NCBI GenBank assembly: GCA_029204225.1
Contig: CM055101.1
Coordinates: forward strand, 57,536,920 to 57,600,919
Direction: 5' to 3'
DNA: 64,000 nucleotides
Origin: Diphasiastrum complanatum
Taxonomy: Eukaryota > Streptophyta > Lycopodiopsida > Lycopodiales > Lycopodiaceae
The position numbers and the translations under genes are program-made. The notes below the pieces were generated by a model. That model was given only the letters and a program-made list of their open reading frames with translations. It did not search any database and had not been told where the DNA came from. This document shows, in pieces, positions 60,883 to 64,000 of this stretch. Positions within the stretch are counted from its first letter, which is position 1, and each line of letters begins with the position of its first letter.

Positions 60883-61561
60883 ACGGCTTTGACCCCATTC
60901 TTCTTTGGCCGAGATCAAAGTATTTTTGATCCCTTGGATAGAATTCTAGAGCCTTTTGACAGATTTCCTCTGTGGGACAATGCACCTTCTCGACAGTTCG
61001 CCCAGGATGTGAGTGCCATTGCCAGTACTCGAGTAGACTGGCTCGAAACCCCGGATGCTCATATTTTCAAAGCCGATCTACCAGGTAATTCATTGTTCCT
61101 GATCTCAGCATATGTCTCTAAGACTTTATGCTCACAATTTCGAATAATCTTCCTCAGTAATCTGCAAGCCAGAAAATCTTCATGCTCGGGCTCTCTTTAT
61201 TGTACTTATTGTTGTTCTCTTTCTCTGATTCATCGGATCTGTATTCTAAATCTTTTGACTGTGTCTTGATTTGTTGCTATTCTCAATCTCAGGGTTGAAA
61301 AAGGAAGAAATAAAGGTTCAGGTGGAAGATGGACGTACGTTACAGATAAGCGGGGAACGCAAGAAAGAGGAGGTGGAGAAGACGGACAAATGGCATCGGG
61401 TGGAGCGTAGGCAGGGCAGTTTCCTGCGACGCATTCGCTTACCAGAGAATGCGAAAGTGGAGGAAGTGAAGGCGAAGGTTGAGGATGGCGTCCTCACCGT
61501 CACTGTTCCCAAAATCGAGAAACCTAAGCACGAAGAGAAGCCCATCGAAATCTCCAGCTAA
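60883..61561 (+). pseudogene. Class I small heat-shock protein (Hsp20), copy 3, start codon ATG changed to ACG
   Basis: Exons 60883-61084 and 61293-61561 with a 208-bp GT-AG intron at the same site; 156 codons, one shorter (LEPFDRFPLW). The frame is open to TAA 61561 and the protein is well kept: [40 protein letters not shown]-x14-GVL, IEISS. The aligned start codon reads ACG (60883-60885) and exon 1 has no in-frame ATG. The ACG has a purine at -3 and G at +4, so weak non-AUG initiation is possible; otherwise it is a recent pseudogene or a sequencing error. About 85-90 percent like copies 1 and 2 by eye. Confidence 0.75.
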
Positions 61562-62286
61562 ATTGCAACAACATATTGCATGCCAAATAAAAGAGAACTT
61601 CAGATGTTTGAACAACATACGTGTAGCTCAATTTTACTGATTCGCTTTCCAAGCACTAAGAATGAAACTATGTCCATTATGAAGCCCTTGAATGACTCTG
61701 TATCAAGTTTTTGCTACTAGTAGTAATATATAACTTAGCCTATCAAAGGTTTTTATGATAAATGCGAGTGATGATTTTGGTTTCTTTTTTACCATCAGGT
61801 GTATTATCTCTGAGATTGTAGATGTCTAGTGTGCCTTGTTAGTTCTGTGGACGTGTGTGTTTTGTTGTCTACTCGCAGATATTGCTCTAGAAAATTCTGT
61901 CTTAAAATATGTTGATTAGGTTTTCCAAATTCGTTGGCACCTAATTATATGCAATGCAGGCTACATTACTCTCCAAATAGCACTCCAAATGCTATTTTTA
62001 AAAACCTATTGCTTATGTTCTGAAAACCTATGAAGTGAAAGATTTTTTCAAGTCTTGAAGGGCACATTCTAGAATCTGCATCTACATATCATATCTCATT
62101 TAAACAATGTGTGCATTTGTGATTAGGTTGTGTTGTCACGCACATTGCCTCCTCACACCCAATGGAGTGTGACACCTCACCCAAATAGCTCCCCATGACG
62201 ACTATTAGTATTTTATTCGCGTCAAAGAGGCGATGCAATGCTCTCAAACCAATATCCTTTTTGAAATCATTTGGGCATATACTTTC
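61562..62286. other. Hsp20 copy 3 downstream region, no gene seen
   Basis: The first 150 bp resemble the 3' region of the other Hsp20 copies; nothing recognisable beyond. Confidence 0.45.
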
Positions 62287-63088
62287 TGTTAGAAATCAAT
62301 GATAAACTTCATTGTTATTGTTTACGATGTACACTAATGTTGACAGCTGTTACCAGTTATGATTAGCCGTAGGCTAGTCTATTAGTCTATTCGTAGGTTT
62401 TCTCTCTCTATCAAGGTTCAGGGTTTATATGTACATTTTATATTCAGTATGAAGTTAGTGTGATAGAGTGATATTGCGTGTTCTTTTTCCGTCTCCCTAC
62501 TTGGTGATTGTTTATGGTGAATGCTTGATATTGCATATCTGATTATTGACATGGTATCAGATCTACGATAGTCCTGCGTGCTTGATCAGTGGATACAGCT
62601 TGTCACAGGCTCCGCAACGAAGTGAGAAAGTCCTTCACAGGAGGTGAAAGCTTGGAGAGACAAAAACGGCTTCTTGATGTATTTTGCAGGTTTTGGAGCT
62701 CACAGTTATTAGTGGGGAATGAAGACACAGTCCCGGAGGCATCGGAAAGGCTAGGGCAGCATCAAACAGGTTGAAAATCTGTTGTGTGGGAAAAGTTTTA
62801 CAATATGTTTTTTAATCTTTGTGAAAAGTATCATTTCTCAGAGAGTTGTGCCAAGAAATCTCTCATTTGTTTGTTTGGGGTACTGCAAATCATACCAGAT
62901 AGTGTCTAGTACTGCCATTTAGAGCCTTGAGGCTTCATAACTTTCACATTAGTGATATCTGTCTGTTTGAACGATCACTCGTTTTGAAATCTAAGCAAAG
63001 AGGAGGAGGCGTAGCCGCCGCGCCGAAGTAGGAAAACTGGAATATTCCCTCTGAAAGCTCTTATATTCTCTCTTTTTTATATTCGTAC

Positions 63089-63325
63089 TAATATCGGATC
63101 CAAGCGCGCTAGCTGAAGAGAAACCCGAGCAGTCGTACATCTGCGCTTCAGTCTGACATCACATGTCCGTACCGATATTGAATCCAAGCGCATGAGCTAA
63201 AAGAGAATTCTTAGCAGTTGTACATCTGCGCTCCAGTCCGATATCGCTTGCTCCAATATCGGATCCACACGCACAAGTTAAAGAGGATCCTGAGCAGTCG
63301 TACTTCTGCGTTCCATTCCGATATC
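63089..63325 (+). repeat. Three tandem 82-bp stem-loop units in the copia leader
   Basis: Units start near 63089, 63171 and 63252. Each has a left arm like AATATCGGATCCAAGCGC, a spacer with AGCAGTCGTACATCTGC, and a right arm like GCGCTCCAGTCCGATATC, the inverse of the left arm. Confidence 0.85.
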
Positions 63326-63439
63326 AGGTGTACAACCGAAAAAAAATTATTATACAGTTCTGTGGCGTGATAAAATTTGGAGACTAAGTTGTGTACTCAG
63401 ACTGAGCCATTTTTGTGATTCGGACTTGTCTATCCAGTA

Positions 63440-64000
63440 ATGGCAACTCTAAGCGAGAGTGTCCTTAATGAGTTAAGCAAATTGGAAGGAGCTGGCAACT
63501 ATGCAGTTTGGAATTCAAACTGAAGAACATTTTGATGGAAAAAAAGGCTATGGGAGATCGTGATAGTGAAGAGACAAGGCCATTGATTGAAGAAGATCAA
63601 TGGGCATTTGACAGGAGAAAACAGAAAGCACAGAATGTCATCAACTTATCAGTTAGAGATGCAATTATTCCCTACATTTCGGATTCAGAAGGACCAAAAG
63701 AAGCATAGGATACGTTGAAGGCATTGTTTGAGACCACAAACACATCTCGAGTGTTATTCCTGAAGACGAAGCTGCACACATTGCGGATGGATGATGGTGC
63801 AACTGTTGTTGATCACCTACTGAAAATCAAAGAGATTCGTGACCAATTAGCAACAGTTGGAGAGCGAGTGAGTCAAGCAAATTGGAAGGTGCCGGCAACT
63901 ATGCAGTTTAGAAATTCAAATTGAAGAGTATTTTGATGGAAAAGGAGCTGTGAGAGATCGTGACAGGTGAAGAGACATGATTGAAGAAGACCAGCGGGCA
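63440..64000 (+). pseudogene. Copia gag (UBN2 type), broken, with internal duplication
   Basis: ATG 63440: MATLSESVLNELSKLEGAGN, a frameshift near 63505, then FKLKNILMEKKAMGDRDSEE, RKQKAQNVINLSVRDAIIPY, a TAG at 63706 where gag normally has Trp, then LKALFETTNTSRVLFLKTKL, MDDGATVVDHLLKIKEIRDQ. This is the usual copia gag order. From about 63875 the sequence of 63475-63600 begins again (offset 400 bp), so the gag start is tandemly duplicated. It cannot be translated as is. Confidence 0.75.

Larger units (their letters stand above)
62287..64000 (+). mobile_element. Copia element, 5' part, running off the window
   Basis: Short LTR 62287-62551 (265 bp, TGTTAGAAATC...TTGACA), PBS TGGTATCAGATC at 62552-62563, leader of nearly 0.9 kb with tandem stem-loops, then gag. 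Confidence 0.75.

Overview
This 64 kb window looks like nuclear DNA of a land plant with a large, repeat-rich genome. It is AT-rich, holds Ty1/copia, Ty3/gypsy and CACTA remnants, long (CT)n tracts and G-box-type promoter sequence, and its only intact-looking genes are plant class I small heat-shock proteins (Hsp20). I cannot name the species; an intron inside a class I sHsp is unusual and may hint at a non-angiosperm. No tRNA, rRNA, CRISPR or prokaryotic feature was seen.

Layout. 1-26.7 kb is one nested block. A Ty3-type LTR element on the minus strand (LTRs 521-1337 and 25873-26681, matching AAGGG target duplications) was later filled by other elements: a plus-strand Ty3 pol fragment (2.0-4.4 kb), a copia RT/RNase H end with its LTR (4.6-6.3 kb), a 26-bp minisatellite (6.4-7.1 kb), a foldback (10.1-10.3 kb), a minus-strand Ty3 protease and PBS (11.6-14.0 kb), copia gag debris with a 180-bp CT tract (14.3-14.9 kb) and LTR fragments (18.6-24.3 kb). 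At 28-31.2 kb and 41.2-43.6 kb lie two near-identical duplicates carrying an Hsp20 gene, an orphan exon and copia LTR debris. A third, more diverged Hsp20 sits at 60.9-61.6 kb. The window ends in the 5' part of a copia element (62.3-64 kb).

The most interesting content is a repeated composite element, called here the H3-element, present in five broken copies plus one end fragment: I 1-520 with 26682-27914; II 15.9-18.6 kb; III 33.2-40.4 kb; IV 46.7-49.4 kb; V 50.9-56.0 kb; VI 23.2-23.6 kb. Its gene order is A (one strand), a G-box-rich bidirectional promoter, B (other strand), then C convergent on B, with TIR-like inverted sequence at the outer end. Gene B starts as a divergent histone H3 (MARTK start, STELLIPRAPF, GKRVTIMP) and continues into a basic linker and a long unrecognised domain spread over several exons. 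Genes A and C are not recognised. The untranslated leaders of A and B carry repeated stem-loops built on CCAATATCG-N5-AAGCGC; the leader of the copia element at the right end carries three tandem 82-bp stem-loops of the same design.

All A/B/C copies here are disrupted by stops, frameshifts and deletions, so a working copy, if any, lies elsewhere. The Hsp20 genes have heat-shock elements and TATA boxes and two of the three look functional; the third has ACG in place of its start codon.
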